Notes under the pieces: model-generated | Seen by the model: the letters and a program-made list of their open reading frames with translations, nothing else | Database searches by the model: none | What the model was told of the DNA's origin: nothing | Shown: positions 7,534-15,029 of the stretch, in pieces | Layout: the number at the start of each line of letters is the position of its first letter | How positions within the stretch are numbered: position 1 is the stretch's first letter | Source of the DNA: JABDCI01 sp964475835 | GTDB lineage: Bacteria > Verrucomicrobiota > Verrucomicrobiia > JABWAM01 | Assembly (NCBI GenBank): GCA_964475835.1 | Contig: CAYYYL010000051.1 | Coordinates: 1-15,090 of the forward strand | Direction of reading: 5' to 3' | Length of the DNA: 15,090 nt | Position numbers and translations under genes: made by a program

Positions 7534-7610
7534 TGGCGCGCCCGGGGTGACTCGAACACCCGACCGACGGTTTAGAAAACCGTTGCTCTATCCGGCTGAG
7601 CTACGGGCGC
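7534..7610 (-). tRNA. tRNA-Arg (anticodon UCU), CCA encoded
   Basis: Read on the minus strand, the sequence folds into a full cloverleaf. The acceptor stem is GCGCCCG with CGGGCGC, and the D arm is GCTC...GAGC. The anticodon stem ACGGT/ACCGT closes the 7-nt loop TTTCTAA (anticodon TCT). The variable loop is 5 nt, and the T arm is GGGTG/CACCC around TTCGAGT. The discriminator is G and the 3' CCA is encoded (complement of 7534-7536). It reads AGA and AGG codons. It stands alone and points away from the metallophosphoesterase gene. Confidence 0.96.
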
Positions 7611-7620
7611 ATCCATTCCA

Positions 7621-7649
7621 TAGGTAGCGTCTTTGGGAGGGGGCTTCAA
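7621..7649 (-). promoter_or_regulatory. Weak candidate promoter for tRNA-Arg
   Basis: On the minus strand TTGAAG (7649-7644) and TACCTA (7626-7621) are separated by 17 bases, ending 10 bases before the tRNA 5' end. The -35 box is fair and the -10 box is poor, so this is only a positional candidate. Confidence 0.25.
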
Positions 7650-7723
7650 GCCGCAAAGAATTGGGGAAATCTTCCGTTGGAGAAGGATTCACCGTCGTCG
7701 CCCGATTTTAAATTCGGATTCCA

Positions 7724-8992
7724 TTGGGATGGGTTTTCTCAATTGAAATGCGCTTCCATTCTGATTGGTTGTGGGGCTTGCGGATTTTGAATCTGTCATG
7801 GATCATTTCCTGGATGAAATGGAATGTTCGGATGGGCCTGACTGCCGTGTTCGCTTATGTTTTCTTAAATGTGTGCTCGTGTCTGGTGCTGATTCCGTTG
7901 CATGAGCGGGGGCAAGCCCAGCCTCTTCTGAGGGGATTGATTCTACTGGAGCAGGGGATCGGACTTCCGGGGCATATCCTGACTTCGAAACTTGGCCTCA
8001 ATCGTTGGGGACGCAATCGTCGCGTGGCGTGGTTTGTCACCCTGGGGGTGAATGCATGCTGGATTTTGGGAACGGTGGCCTGGTTCACCTCCAAAAGAAG
8101 TGGAGCTGTGGAGATGGGGGAACCAGAGGATCCGTCGCGAAGATCCTTTCTAAAAAAATTGGGCCTTGCGACAGGAGGTGTTGCCACGATGGGGGTGGCC
8201 TATTCCGTTTTTGTTGAACCGCAGTGGGTTGGGGTTTCGCGGCATCGATTTGCGGTTCGTGGGCTTCCCTTGAGTCTGGAGGGATTGAAGGTGGTTCAAT
8301 TGAGCGATCTTCATCTGGGACCATGGTCGTCCGAAGCTTATATCGCTTCCGTGATCGACCGGACCAACGCCCTGGAACCGGATCTCGTCCTGCTGACAGG
8401 GGACTATGTCCATCGTTCGCCTTCCTACATTCTTCCCGTGATGAATCAGCTCGCGAGGCTGAGGGCGAGGATTGGTGTGGTGGGGGTGTTGGGAAATCAC
8501 GATTGGTGGGAGGATGGAGAGAGGACGAAAAGGGGATTTGCCCGCGTGGGGTTGCCTCTTGTCGACAACGCCCGGCTCTTTGTGTCTGAGGAGCGCAAGC
8601 TTGTTCAGTCCCCCACAAATGGCCTTGTGATTGCAGGTGTGGGGGATCTCTGGACCGATTGCGTGGATTTCAATTCAGCTTTGGGAGGATTGCCTCCCGA
8701 TGTGCCCCGACTTCTTCTTTCCCATAATCCGGATGTGGCCGAGAATCCGCTGCTTGCGGGACATCGTGTCGATCTGATGCTTTCCGGTCACACTCATGGG
8801 GGACAGGTTTACATCCCTGGGATGGGGACTCCCATTCTGCCCTCAAAATTCGGCCAGAAATATGCGCAGGGCTTTGTGGACGGCCCTCATTGTCGCGTGT
8901 TTGTGTCGCGAGGCGTGGGCGTTACGGTCCTCCCGATTCGGGTGGGGGTTCCGCCGGAGGTGGTGGAGTTGGAGCTGTTTCGGGCGTCGTAG
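7724..8992 (+). CDS. Membrane metallophosphoesterase with internal twin-arginine motif (YkuE/YaeI-like)
   Basis: This protein has up to 422 aa and a C-terminal calcineurin-like phosphoesterase domain, probably acting outside the cytoplasm on a phosphoester. Dinuclear metal motifs are DLH (195-197), GD (226-227), GNHD (257-260), His334 (LSHNPD) and GHTH (355-358); all are present. The first 125 residues are hydrophobic, with likely membrane helices at about 38-58 and 101-121. A full twin-arginine motif SRRSFLKK (138-145) with a following hydrophobic region (146-163) sits directly before the catalytic domain. In single-domain relatives such as YkuE that motif is at the N-terminus. The start is unsure: in-frame ATGs also lie at 7748, 7814 and 7832, and none has a clear Shine-Dalgarno sequence. 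Starting at 7814 or 7832 would still keep both helices. Its last 71 bases overlap the convergent glycosidase gene. Confidence 0.85.
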   Translation: MGWVFSIEMRFHSDWLWGLRILNLSWIISWMKWNVRMGLTAVFAYVFLNVCSCLVLIPLHERGQAQPLLRGLILLEQGIGLPGHILTSKLGLNRWGRNRRVAWFVTLGVNACWILGTVAWFTSKRSGAVEMGEPEDPSRRSFLKKLGLATGGVATMGVAYSVFVEPQWVGVSRHRFAVRGLPLSLEGLKVVQLSDLHLGPWSSEAYIASVIDRTNALEPDLVLLTGDYVHRSPSYILPVMNQLARLRARIGVVGVLGNHDWWEDGERTKRGFARVGLPLVDNARLFVSEERKLVQSPTNGLVIAGVGDLWTDCVDFNSALGGLPPDVPRLLLSHNPDVAENPLLAGHRVDLMLSGHTHGGQVYIPGMGTPILPSKFGQKYAQGFVDGPHCRVFVSRGVGVTVLPIRVGVPPEVVELELFRAS

Positions 8993-10808
8993 GAGGCGTC
9001 GTTTCCAGAGGCGGAGGGGGTTGATCCGGTTCGAGAGTGGGGGGAGGAGGGGGCACCTCCGTGGATGTGGTCGGTGGAATTTCTGGAGGAGCGGGGGGGA
9101 TGAGGGGTTCGAGTGGGATGATGACGTCCGAGGATTTCATCACGGTTCGTAGAACGAATGCATTACCCCAGACGGGAGAATTGCTCATGGGAACATAACC
9201 GGTACTGACGGAAATCGTGACCACCCCGGAAGGACTGAAGGGACCGAGGTTGATGGTGATGCGCCCGTTTTCATCCGAGGTGACTTCCTTGGAAACACCT
9301 CGAGCCCATCCTTCATGTTCATGAATGCCGACGGTAAAGGTCCGGTTCGCGACGGGGAATCCATTTCGATAGGTGGCCCGGACCACGCGCGAGGACCGGT
9401 TGAGCAAAAGCGGGCTGGAATCCTCGAGGGCGAAGTCGACAGGTTGAAACTCCTCCGGAAGATCCTGCCATCGCGTCACCAGATTTCGATCCTTTCGAAT
9501 CTCACCCAGGCTTTGGGAGAGGGCACTTAGGTGGATTTTCTCCGTAGATTTGAAGGTAGTGGAGGGAAGGTTCAGCCGCCACCAGTTGCCACTGCGTTTG
9601 AGTTGAAAAACCTGTCCCGTTTCTGTTTCGAGCTGGACGGAGGAGACATCATCCCCGGCATAGACTTCCACGGGAACCGTTTCGGGATATTCCTTCCAGG
9701 ATACCGGCTGGATCCAGAGAGCGGCGTTTTCCCTTTGCAGGGCGGTGAACGCGGGGCGTGGAGTTCCCTCGGGTTTGGATTCGGATTCGATTCCGATCAG
9801 TCCGTACCATTCTTCAGGATCATCATCATGAACATTCGCGTCATCAGGCTTGTCGGCATTCTTCCACCATCCATCGGCATACATGAACGCACAACCACCG
9901 TCGGCGCCCCCCTGGATCATGCTGTCGAGCATCCAGACGTCACCCTCGGCCTGATCCTGCAATGAATTTCCACCATAACCAAGGCGTCCCTCCCCCTTGG
10001 GGGAAACGGAAAGACCGTACTCGGTGATCAATAGGGGTTGGCCCGGGGTTTGATTGCGCCTCAGCCATTCGATGTAACCCCGGTATCCGAGCACTTTTTG
10101 GATGGTGACGGTGGAGTAGGGGTAGAGGTTGAATGCCGCGGCATCCAATGCCGCGAGATCGAAGAAGTCGCCCCCTGTGGTGTTGGCGAAGGTGACGGGG
10201 ACTTCGGGGTCGAGGGCGTGGGCGCAATCGCGGAGGGTCCGGATCAGTTGGATGAAATTGTCCTGTCCGGATTTCAGAATGCTCTCCGTGGGAGGCTCGT
10301 TCATGACGACGTACATGAGGATGTTCTTGTGCTTCCGGCTCATCGTCACGGCCTTGCTCACACGTTCCACCGCGTCCTGAATGAAAGTCTGATCCTCATA
10401 AGCGCCGTTCTGAACAATCCAGATGCCCTGGATGACCCAGAACCCCTTTTCCTCCATCACCGCGAGCTCTTCGTCTGTGTAACCGCTCCAACAGCGCAGG
10501 GTGTTGAATCCGGCGGAACGAATCCGGTCCAGGTCGGCACGGAGGACATCGGGTTCAAACTTCCGCTGCCATGGATATTGTCCGGGCCGTGTTCCGGGTT
10601 CATAGCCGATGCCTTTGATGATAAATCGTTCCCCGTTGAGCATGAAATGGCCGTCGCGGATGACGACACGATCCCCCGGAGCAGGCTCCTTGGTCGCGTC
10701 CAGATTTTTGCAGCCCTGAATGACGAAGAGAAGGGAGAGGGTGAGGAGGAGAAAAAGAAGCGCCATCCCGCGCGTCGTTCCGTTTCGTCGGGGCGAAGCG
10801 ATTGACAT
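8922..10808 (-). CDS. Lipoprotein glycoside hydrolase with (beta/alpha)8 barrel and proline-rich tail
   Basis: This protein is 628 aa from the start chosen here. A lipoprotein signal comes first: a basic n-region (PRRNGTTRG), a hydrophobic core and IQGC, which places the lipidated Cys at residue 33. A glycosidase barrel of clan GH-A type (GH2/GH5-like) follows at about 45-360. The likely acid/base is Glu171 in MNEPP and the nucleophile Glu263 in ITEYGLS. Beta-rich domains continue to about 540, including an Ig-like segment with VTSDENGRITINLG. The C-terminal 60 or so residues are mostly Pro, Thr and Glu. The reading frame stays open to 10919, but the ATG at 10808 gives a normal signal peptide, whereas the longer form puts 37 odd residues before it; the ATG at 10766 is an alternative. 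The substrate is unknown; a cell-surface beta-glycan is likely. Its 3' end overlaps the metallophosphoesterase gene tail to tail. Confidence 0.82.
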   Translation of the reverse strand: MSIASPRRNGTTRGMALLFLLLTLSLLFVIQGCKNLDATKEPAPGDRVVIRDGHFMLNGERFIIKGIGYEPGTRPGQYPWQRKFEPDVLRADLDRIRSAGFNTLRCWSGYTDEELAVMEEKGFWVIQGIWIVQNGAYEDQTFIQDAVERVSKAVTMSRKHKNILMYVVMNEPPTESILKSGQDNFIQLIRTLRDCAHALDPEVPVTFANTTGGDFFDLAALDAAAFNLYPYSTVTIQKVLGYRGYIEWLRRNQTPGQPLLITEYGLSVSPKGEGRLGYGGNSLQDQAEGDVWMLDSMIQGGADGGCAFMYADGWWKNADKPDDANVHDDDPEEWYGLIGIESESKPEGTPRPAFTALQRENAALWIQPVSWKEYPETVPVEVYAGDDVSSVQLETETGQVFQLKRSGNWWRLNLPSTTFKSTEKIHLSALSQSLGEIRKDRNLVTRWQDLPEEFQPVDFALEDSSPLLLNRSSRVVRATYRNGFPVANRTFTVGIHEHEGWARGVSKEVTSDENGRITINLGPFSPSGVVTISVSTGYVPMSNSPVWGNAFVLRTVMKSSDVIIPLEPLIPPAPPEIPPTTSTEVPPPPPTLEPDQPPPPLETTPPTTPETAPTPPPPAEPPPESGGP

Positions 10809-10920
10809 GGCGGGAGTATGTTCAAATCTTTTGTTTTTTGGCGATGAAAATCCGCTCAAAAATACAATGTGCCAGCATCGGGGGACAGGACAAGTTTGTG
10901 GATGAAATGGCTGCTTCACT

Positions 10921-11009
10921 CTTCGTGGTCTTCGTGCACTTCGTGGTAAAATCGATTGTTTCTTATGCAGAAACTAAAGTTCACCACGAAGTTCACGAAG
11001 AACACGAAG
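10921..11009. repeat. Second copy of the 9-nt-unit palindrome, before the U32 gene
   Basis: The arms 10921-10947 and 10983-11009 are inverted copies with 25 of 27 matches and a 35-nt loop. The units are ACCACGAAG, TTCACGAAG and AACACGAAG, the same family as 7238-7307. A further half unit CTTCGTGGA is at 11022-11030. It lies in the 244-bp gap between the divergent glycosidase and U32 genes, so it may overlap both promoters. I see no convincing promoter boxes in this gap. Confidence 0.85.
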
Positions 11010-11052
11010 TTTTTATCACAACTTCGTGGATTTCTGGTATGCTGGCGGATTG

Positions 11053-13560
11053 ATGAAACCCGAACTCATCGCTCCCGCCGGCAATATGGAATGTGCCCGT
11101 GCAGCTGTGGCCAATGGCGCCGATGCGGTCTATTTCGGGTTGCCCCGTTTCAACGCCCGCATGCGGGCGGATAATTTCACGGCATCGGAACTACCTGAAC
11201 TGGTCCGATTCCTGCACGACCGGGGCGTACGGGCGTTCTGCACCTTCAACGTGCTCATTTTTCCTTCTGAACTTCCGGACGCCGAAAGGCAGCTCCTCGA
11301 GCTCGATGCCGCCGGGGTTGATGTGGTGATTGTGCAGGACCTTGGATTGGCACGACTTGCGCGTGAGCTGGGATTGAATCTTGCCGTGCATGCGTCCACA
11401 CAAATGACAATCACCTCTCCGGAGGGTGTCCGCTTTGCCGAACGTCTCAGAGTGAAACGGGTGGTTCTGGCCAGGGAAACCTCCCTCCGCGAGCTCGCGA
11501 AGTTTCGCGACACGACGGTGTCCCTCGAGACTTTTGTTCACGGCGCGCTTTGCGTGGCCTATTCCGGTCAGTGTCTGACGAGTGAAGCTCTCGGACAGAG
11601 AAGCGCCAATCGGGGCGAATGTGCCCAGACGTGCCGGCTGCCTTACGAATTGATCGTGGACGGGGCGTTGCGCGATCTTGGGGATCGACGGTATCTGCTT
11701 TCACCCCAGGATCTCGCGGCGGTTCGAGAGATTCCCGATCTGATTCGTGCCGGCGTCACGGGATTCAAAATCGAAGGCCGACTGAAGACACCGGAATACG
11801 TGGCGGCGACCACCCAGGTGTATCGAAAGGCGATCGATGCGGCGTTGGAGGAAATGGGAGGAGGTTCCGCGGCGGCGACGAAGCACCGCCCTCCGACGGG
11901 GAGTACGGATCCCATCGTGTCCCCGGAAGATCAGTACAAACTGGAGATGACCTTTTCACGTGGGCTCTACTCCGGCTGGCTGCACGGGGTGAATCACCAG
12001 GAGCTGGTGCATGCACGATTCGGAAAGAAGCGCGGAGCCTTTGTCGGATTGGTGGAGCGTGTGGCGCGGGATTCCGTGGAACTCGATCCGCGCATTCCCC
12101 TCAAGCCGGGCGATGGAGTGGTCTTTGATACCGGTGGGGATACGGATCGTGAACAGGGAGGGCGTATTTATGAAATCAAGGGACGAGCCCTTCATTTCAA
12201 ACACGGACACATCGATTTCACTCAAATCAAAGTCGGGGACAGGATCTGGAAGACCAGCGATCCCCAGCTCGAGAAAAATTTGCGAAAGACATTTGATCAC
12301 GACATTCCCGCACGGCGTGAAGGGGTGTCGTTTCGTGTCACGGGCAGTGCGGGCGAACCTCTGGTGCTTGAAGCGATGCTTTCCGGAGAGACAGAACCCA
12401 TTCGAGTGGAGTCCTCGATGCCATTGCAGGTGGCGCGCAATCGGCCGTTGACGGCGGAGACGCTTCGGGAGCAATTGGGACGGCTCGGGGAAAGTTCCTT
12501 TGAGCTAGGAACCTTGGAACAGAAACTCGAGGGATCTGTCATCCTTCCCGTCAGTGAATTGAACCGGATGCGACGGGAAATCACCATCCAGCTTGAAGCC
12601 CGTCATGCCGCGGCTCAACAGGGTCGTGTTCGCCCGGTTTCAACTCCGGTGTTGGAGGAAATCCTTTCGGAATTGAGGGAGAAACGGGCTGGGGTGGCGG
12701 AAAAGGATGACCCCAGTGCCCTCATCGTGCTTTGCCGGACGATGGACCAGATCTCCGTGGCTCTGGAGATGGGGATCCGCACTATCTATGTCGATTTTGA
12801 GGATATCCGGCGATATGCCGCTGCGGTGGAACGGGTGCGGGCGGTTACCGGGTGCGAAATTTTCCTCGCAACGCCGCGCATTCAAAAAGCAGGGGAGCAA
12901 GGCTTCTTCAAGCTGATCGAAGGGGCTCGTCCCGATGGCGTGCTGATTCGAAATCTGGGGGCGCTCGATTTCTTCCGGGGGAGCGCGCTGAAACGGGTGG
13001 GTGATTTTTCACTGAACGTGGCCAATCCCCTTACCGCGGATCTTCTCATGGGCGAAGGGTTGGATCGCCTGACCGTATCCTATGATCTGAATGCGCAACA
13101 AGTGAACGATCTCCTGCGGGCGGTTCCGCCTGGTTGGTTCGAAATCACGATCCATCAACACATGCCGATGTTCCATATGGAACACTGTGTTTTTGCGGCG
13201 TTTCTGTCCAAGGGGACGGATCACACCAACTGTGGACGTCCGTGTGATCGTCATGACGTCCGCCTGCGCGACAGGGTGGGGATGGAGCATCCGCTCAAAG
13301 CGGATGTGGGCTGTCGCAACACCGTTTATCATGGCAAAGCGCAGAGTGGCGTCGATTTCCTGGAAAGCTTTGTTGAGAGCGGTGCGCGTGTGTTTCGCAT
13401 CGAACTCTTGAATGAAGATGCCGATCGGACGCGTCAGATTCTGGACGCGTACCGGCAGGTGTTGGATGGAAATGCGGAGAACGCAGCAGAGACGTTTCGC
13501 CGTCTCAACGTCGTGCGACAGCTCGGTGTTACCAATGGCACACTCACGGTGCTTGGTTAA
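11053..13560 (+). CDS. U32 family peptidase / RlhA-like RNA hydroxylase, two cysteine clusters
   Basis: This is an 835-aa protein. The U32 domain begins at once with APAGNMECARAAVANGADAVYFG. The family signature region ETFVHGALCVAYSGQC is followed by RGECAQTC, giving Cys167, Cys174, Cys190 and Cys194, likely Fe-S ligands. A middle segment of about 290-560, ending in ILPVSELNRMRREI, resembles the DUF3656 region of RlhA, the E. coli protein needed for 5-hydroxycytidine in 23S rRNA. The last third looks like a second U32-like half with its own cluster: Cys712 (EHC), Cys727 and Cys731 (NCGRPC) and Cys754. It is clearly longer than E. coli RlhA (about 650 aa). The start at 11053 is preferred over the open codons from 11026 because the family N-terminus begins there and GGCGGA lies just upstream. 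A role in rRNA or tRNA hydroxylation is inferred; protease activity is the older family label. Confidence 0.88.
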   Translation: MKPELIAPAGNMECARAAVANGADAVYFGLPRFNARMRADNFTASELPELVRFLHDRGVRAFCTFNVLIFPSELPDAERQLLELDAAGVDVVIVQDLGLARLARELGLNLAVHASTQMTITSPEGVRFAERLRVKRVVLARETSLRELAKFRDTTVSLETFVHGALCVAYSGQCLTSEALGQRSANRGECAQTCRLPYELIVDGALRDLGDRRYLLSPQDLAAVREIPDLIRAGVTGFKIEGRLKTPEYVAATTQVYRKAIDAALEEMGGGSAAATKHRPPTGSTDPIVSPEDQYKLEMTFSRGLYSGWLHGVNHQELVHARFGKKRGAFVGLVERVARDSVELDPRIPLKPGDGVVFDTGGDTDREQGGRIYEIKGRALHFKHGHIDFTQIKVGDRIWKTSDPQLEKNLRKTFDHDIPARREGVSFRVTGSAGEPLVLEAMLSGETEPIRVESSMPLQVARNRPLTAETLREQLGRLGESSFELGTLEQKLEGSVILPVSELNRMRREITIQLEARHAAAQQGRVRPVSTPVLEEILSELREKRAGVAEKDDPSALIVLCRTMDQISVALEMGIRTIYVDFEDIRRYAAAVERVRAVTGCEIFLATPRIQKAGEQGFFKLIEGARPDGVLIRNLGALDFFRGSALKRVGDFSLNVANPLTADLLMGEGLDRLTVSYDLNAQQVNDLLRAVPPGWFEITIHQHMPMFHMEHCVFAAFLSKGTDHTNCGRPCDRHDVRLRDRVGMEHPLKADVGCRNTVYHGKAQSGVDFLESFVESGARVFRIELLNEDADRTRQILDAYRQVLDGNAENAAETFRRLNVVRQLGVTNGTLTVLG

Positions 13561-13665
13561 TTTGGCGTTGCTCTCTTATTGTTAACCAAATCAACCAGCC
13601 CGGACTAGCTCTCCAATGTGTCCACTAAGGCCGGTCAGGTCACCTTGGATTCCAGGTTTCATTCT
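13561..13665. other. Junction between the U32 gene and the cassette array, no gene seen
   Basis: This holds only a short inverted pair TTGGTTAA/TTAACCAA (13553-13560 and 13582-13589) that overlaps the U32 stop and could be a weak terminator. No ORF or attC-like palindrome is convincing. On the minus strand it is the DNA downstream of the last cassette. Confidence 0.5.
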
Positions 13666-13759
13666 GCCGAACGACCCAAGCTCAGCGACCCGGCCCACGG
13701 GACGCAACGATTGCAAACCGCGACGCTCAAGCCGGGTTCGCTGCAGCGCATGGTTAGGC
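13666..13759 (-). other. attC-like recombination site 1 (downstream end of cassette 1)
   Basis: On the minus strand it begins with the core box GCCTAAC (R'', 13759-13753) and ends with GTTCGGC (R', 13672-13666, one mismatch to GTTRRRY). The inner arms 13680-13694 (GCTCAGCGACCCGGC) and 13731-13747 pair along their length but leave two bases of the longer arm unpaired: one G after GCT and one A after GCGA. Such extrahelical bases are the hallmark of attC sites folded as single strands for integron integrase. The terminal loop is 36 nt and the total length of 94 bp is within the attC range. The membrane-protein gene's TAA stop lies in the R'' box. Confidence 0.82.
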
Positions 13760-14096
13760 CGCATTATGTTTTCGACTCCGTATCCAAAATGCGACGCCCA
13801 TGATAGCCAAAGGAATCAGTGCTGCAACGTATGCCTGCGCAATGTAACCTCGACCAAGCTCGCGCTGGATAGCAGGGCTAACGTGAGAATCCTGAAGCTC
13901 CGTAATCATGCCGTATGCCCAAACGACGGCGCAAACGACGACCAGTGCTGCTGCGCTCTTGCACCAACGGCAAAGGAAATAGCCAAGCACCGAAAGAACA
14001 CCCGCAATAGACCAGAGAAGAGCAAGCGTCGGTTCCTTATCGGCGACTTCGGCGAGGAGGGGTGTGAATGCTCGCATGACGTGCGCTGCCGCCTAA
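13672..14096 (-). mobile_element. Integron gene cassette 1 (425 bp)
   Basis: The boundaries are the G/TT cut positions in the R' boxes at 14097/14096 and 13672/13671. The cassette starts TTAGGC on the minus strand, the ATG follows after 19 bases, and one gene fills it up to its attC. Its R'' box GCCTAAC is the exact complement of the GTTAGGC at its own upstream boundary but mismatches the downstream GTTCGGC. This is expected if the cassette was once a circle with a perfect attC. Confidence 0.82.
13754..14077 (-). CDS. Cassette-borne 107-aa three-helix membrane protein, unknown function
   Basis: I do not recognise a family. The protein has three probable membrane helices at about residues 18-36, 41-57 and 78-99. 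A polar linker at 59-77 joins helices 2 and 3, and a short basic tail (RSRKHNAA) ends it. Cys36 and Cys39 lie in the loop after helix 1 (CRWC). The ATG at 14077 is 19 bases inside the cassette boundary, and the stop TAA is part of the attC R'' box, the usual layout of an integron cassette gene. No Shine-Dalgarno sequence is obvious. It would depend on a promoter upstream in the array. Coding is supported by the hydrophobic pattern and the cassette fit, not by homology. Confidence 0.72.
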   Translation of the reverse strand: MRAFTPLLAEVADKEPTLALLWSIAGVLSVLGYFLCRWCKSAAALVVVCAVVWAYGMITELQDSHVSPAIQRELGRGYIAQAYVAALIPLAIMGVAFWIRSRKHNAA

Positions 14097-14216
14097 CGTC
14101 AACAGCTCAGCGGCCGGCGTGGGACCCCGCTCTGGACTGCAAGCAGCGCGTCAGAAATATCCGCGAGGCGTGGAAGCGAGTGACTCACGCCGGTTCGCTG
14201 GAGCGCATGGTTAGCC
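14091..14216 (-). other. attC-like recombination site 2 (between cassettes 2 and 1)
   Basis: On the minus strand it starts with GGCTAAC (R'', 14216-14210) and ends with GTTAGGC (R', 14097-14091), a perfect GTTRRRY box. The inner arms GCTCAGCGGCCGGCG (14105-14119) and its partner 14188-14204 pair with one unpaired C and a G versus AA spacer. The pairing extends further, CCGGCGTG/CACGCCGG (14114-14121 and 14186-14193). Outside the loop it is close to site 1: the 23 bases ending at GTTAG differ at one position and AGCTCAGCG is identical. The 126-bp length is near the upper end for attC. The ATP-grasp gene's stop is inside the R'' box. Confidence 0.85.
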
Positions 14217-15029
14217 GTTTCCGGTCGCATTGGTGAAGGCGTTGAAAATGGAAACAAACTGGTCAGGCGTCCAGCCGACGAGATCGGAAACCTGTCCGTC
14301 GCCAACCTCGATGACCCGCAAGACGCCGTCGGTGCGCTGAACGACATCGACAGAGAAGAAGCGGCTGCGAATACGCTGCGCGACCTCCGAAACAATCGGC
14401 GGGACTGAGCCAGAAGCGGAGTAAGGAACCGAATCGAGGACAAAGTATCGCTGCTCGGTCTCTGACTGAAAGCTCTCGACGCGACGGACGCAATAGCCGC
14501 CCTCAATGGTGCCGCGAAAACGACGCATCTCGGTGGCAACGGTCGCAGCCTGTTCCGGCGTCGAAATAAGAGAGCCGATGGAAGTCTTGAGCGACTTCAC
14601 GTAGTCCTTGATGAAGTATGCGGGCCAATCGAGCGAGTGGAGTTCGGCAGCAAGGTCGGTGGTGGCGGGAAAGATGCGCGTCTCGGGCGTAAGCTCGGCA
14701 ATCTCTGGATACCAATTCGGGAGGTGGTGGGTGGAGAGATAGGCGGTTGTATCCGTGAATGGCTGAGCACCGGCCTGTGAAATGGCAGCGACAAGCGCCT
14801 CGTAGTCCGGCTGAGAGAGCATCCAGCCTCGGTAAAGGATGGGAGCCGCAGGCAATGGCGGCGAGGCAGTGAAGGTGCCTGCCTGAAACTCCTCCAGCGA
14901 GAAGACCGATGCGCTAAAGCCAGCGGCGCGAACGGCGGCGAGTTCAGCGGCATAGAACTCATCCGGGCGTTTCGTGCGCAGCGGATCGCTGGGATAGAGG
15001 AAATACACGAGACGTTAGGAAACGGCTAA
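14097..15029 (-). mobile_element. Integron gene cassette 2 (933 bp)
   Basis: It runs from the proposed cut in GTTAGCC at 15030/15029 to the cut in attC site 2. The start codon comes 21 bases after the upstream cut, much as in cassette 1. The R'' box GGCTAAC is the exact complement of GTTAGCC at the cassette's own start, and the match extends to 13 bp (14210-14222 against 15018-15030, GGAAACGGCTAAC). The downstream box GTTAGGC fits less well. The upstream boundary is less certain because no attC palindrome lies beside it within the window. Confidence 0.7.
14211..15008 (-). CDS. Cassette-borne ATP-grasp protein (R2K clade-like)
   Basis: This is a 265-aa probable ATP-dependent ligase or modifying enzyme of the ATP-grasp fold. 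The N-terminus MYFLYPSDPLRTKRPDEFYAAE resembles proteins annotated as ATP-grasp, R2K clade. ATP-contacting features are FIKDYVKSLKTS (132-143), the Arg-rich RRFRGTIEGGYCVRR (162-176), YFVLD (188-192), and the metal-binding end VIEVGDGQVSDL (232-243). It starts with GTG at 15008, 21 bases inside the cassette boundary, and no Shine-Dalgarno sequence is seen. The stop TAA (14213-14211) is in the attC R'' box. A candidate promoter lies at 15063-15035. R2K members are thought to act in peptide ligation or protein modification linked to conflict systems, but the substrate here is unknown. The family call is fairly firm, the role open. Confidence 0.8.
   Translation of the reverse strand: MYFLYPSDPLRTKRPDEFYAAELAAVRAAGFSASVFSLEEFQAGTFTASPPLPAAPILYRGWMLSQPDYEALVAAISQAGAQPFTDTTAYLSTHHLPNWYPEIAELTPETRIFPATTDLAAELHSLDWPAYFIKDYVKSLKTSIGSLISTPEQAATVATEMRRFRGTIEGGYCVRRVESFQSETEQRYFVLDSVPYSASGSVPPIVSEVAQRIRSRFFSVDVVQRTDGVLRVIEVGDGQVSDLVGWTPDQFVSIFNAFTNATGNG

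Noticed and set aside
10038..10805. Plus-strand open frame of 255 codons opposite the glycosidase
   Set aside because: It is antisense to the glycosidase catalytic region containing the MNEPP and ITEYG motifs; no recognisable protein features.
10809..10919. N-terminal extension of the glycosidase (37 extra residues)
   Set aside because: The extension would bury a good lipoprotein signal peptide inside the protein; the ATG at 10808 explains the signal better.
13553..13589. Terminator after the U32 gene
   Set aside because: The inverted pair is only 8 bp with a 21-nt loop, AT-rich and with no T-tract; too weak to call.
13616..14236. Plus-strand open frame of 206 codons across the cassette region
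   Set aside because: It runs through both attC-like sites and is rich in Arg, Cys and Ser with no hydrophobic or domain pattern, whereas the minus-strand membrane protein fits the cassette boundaries.
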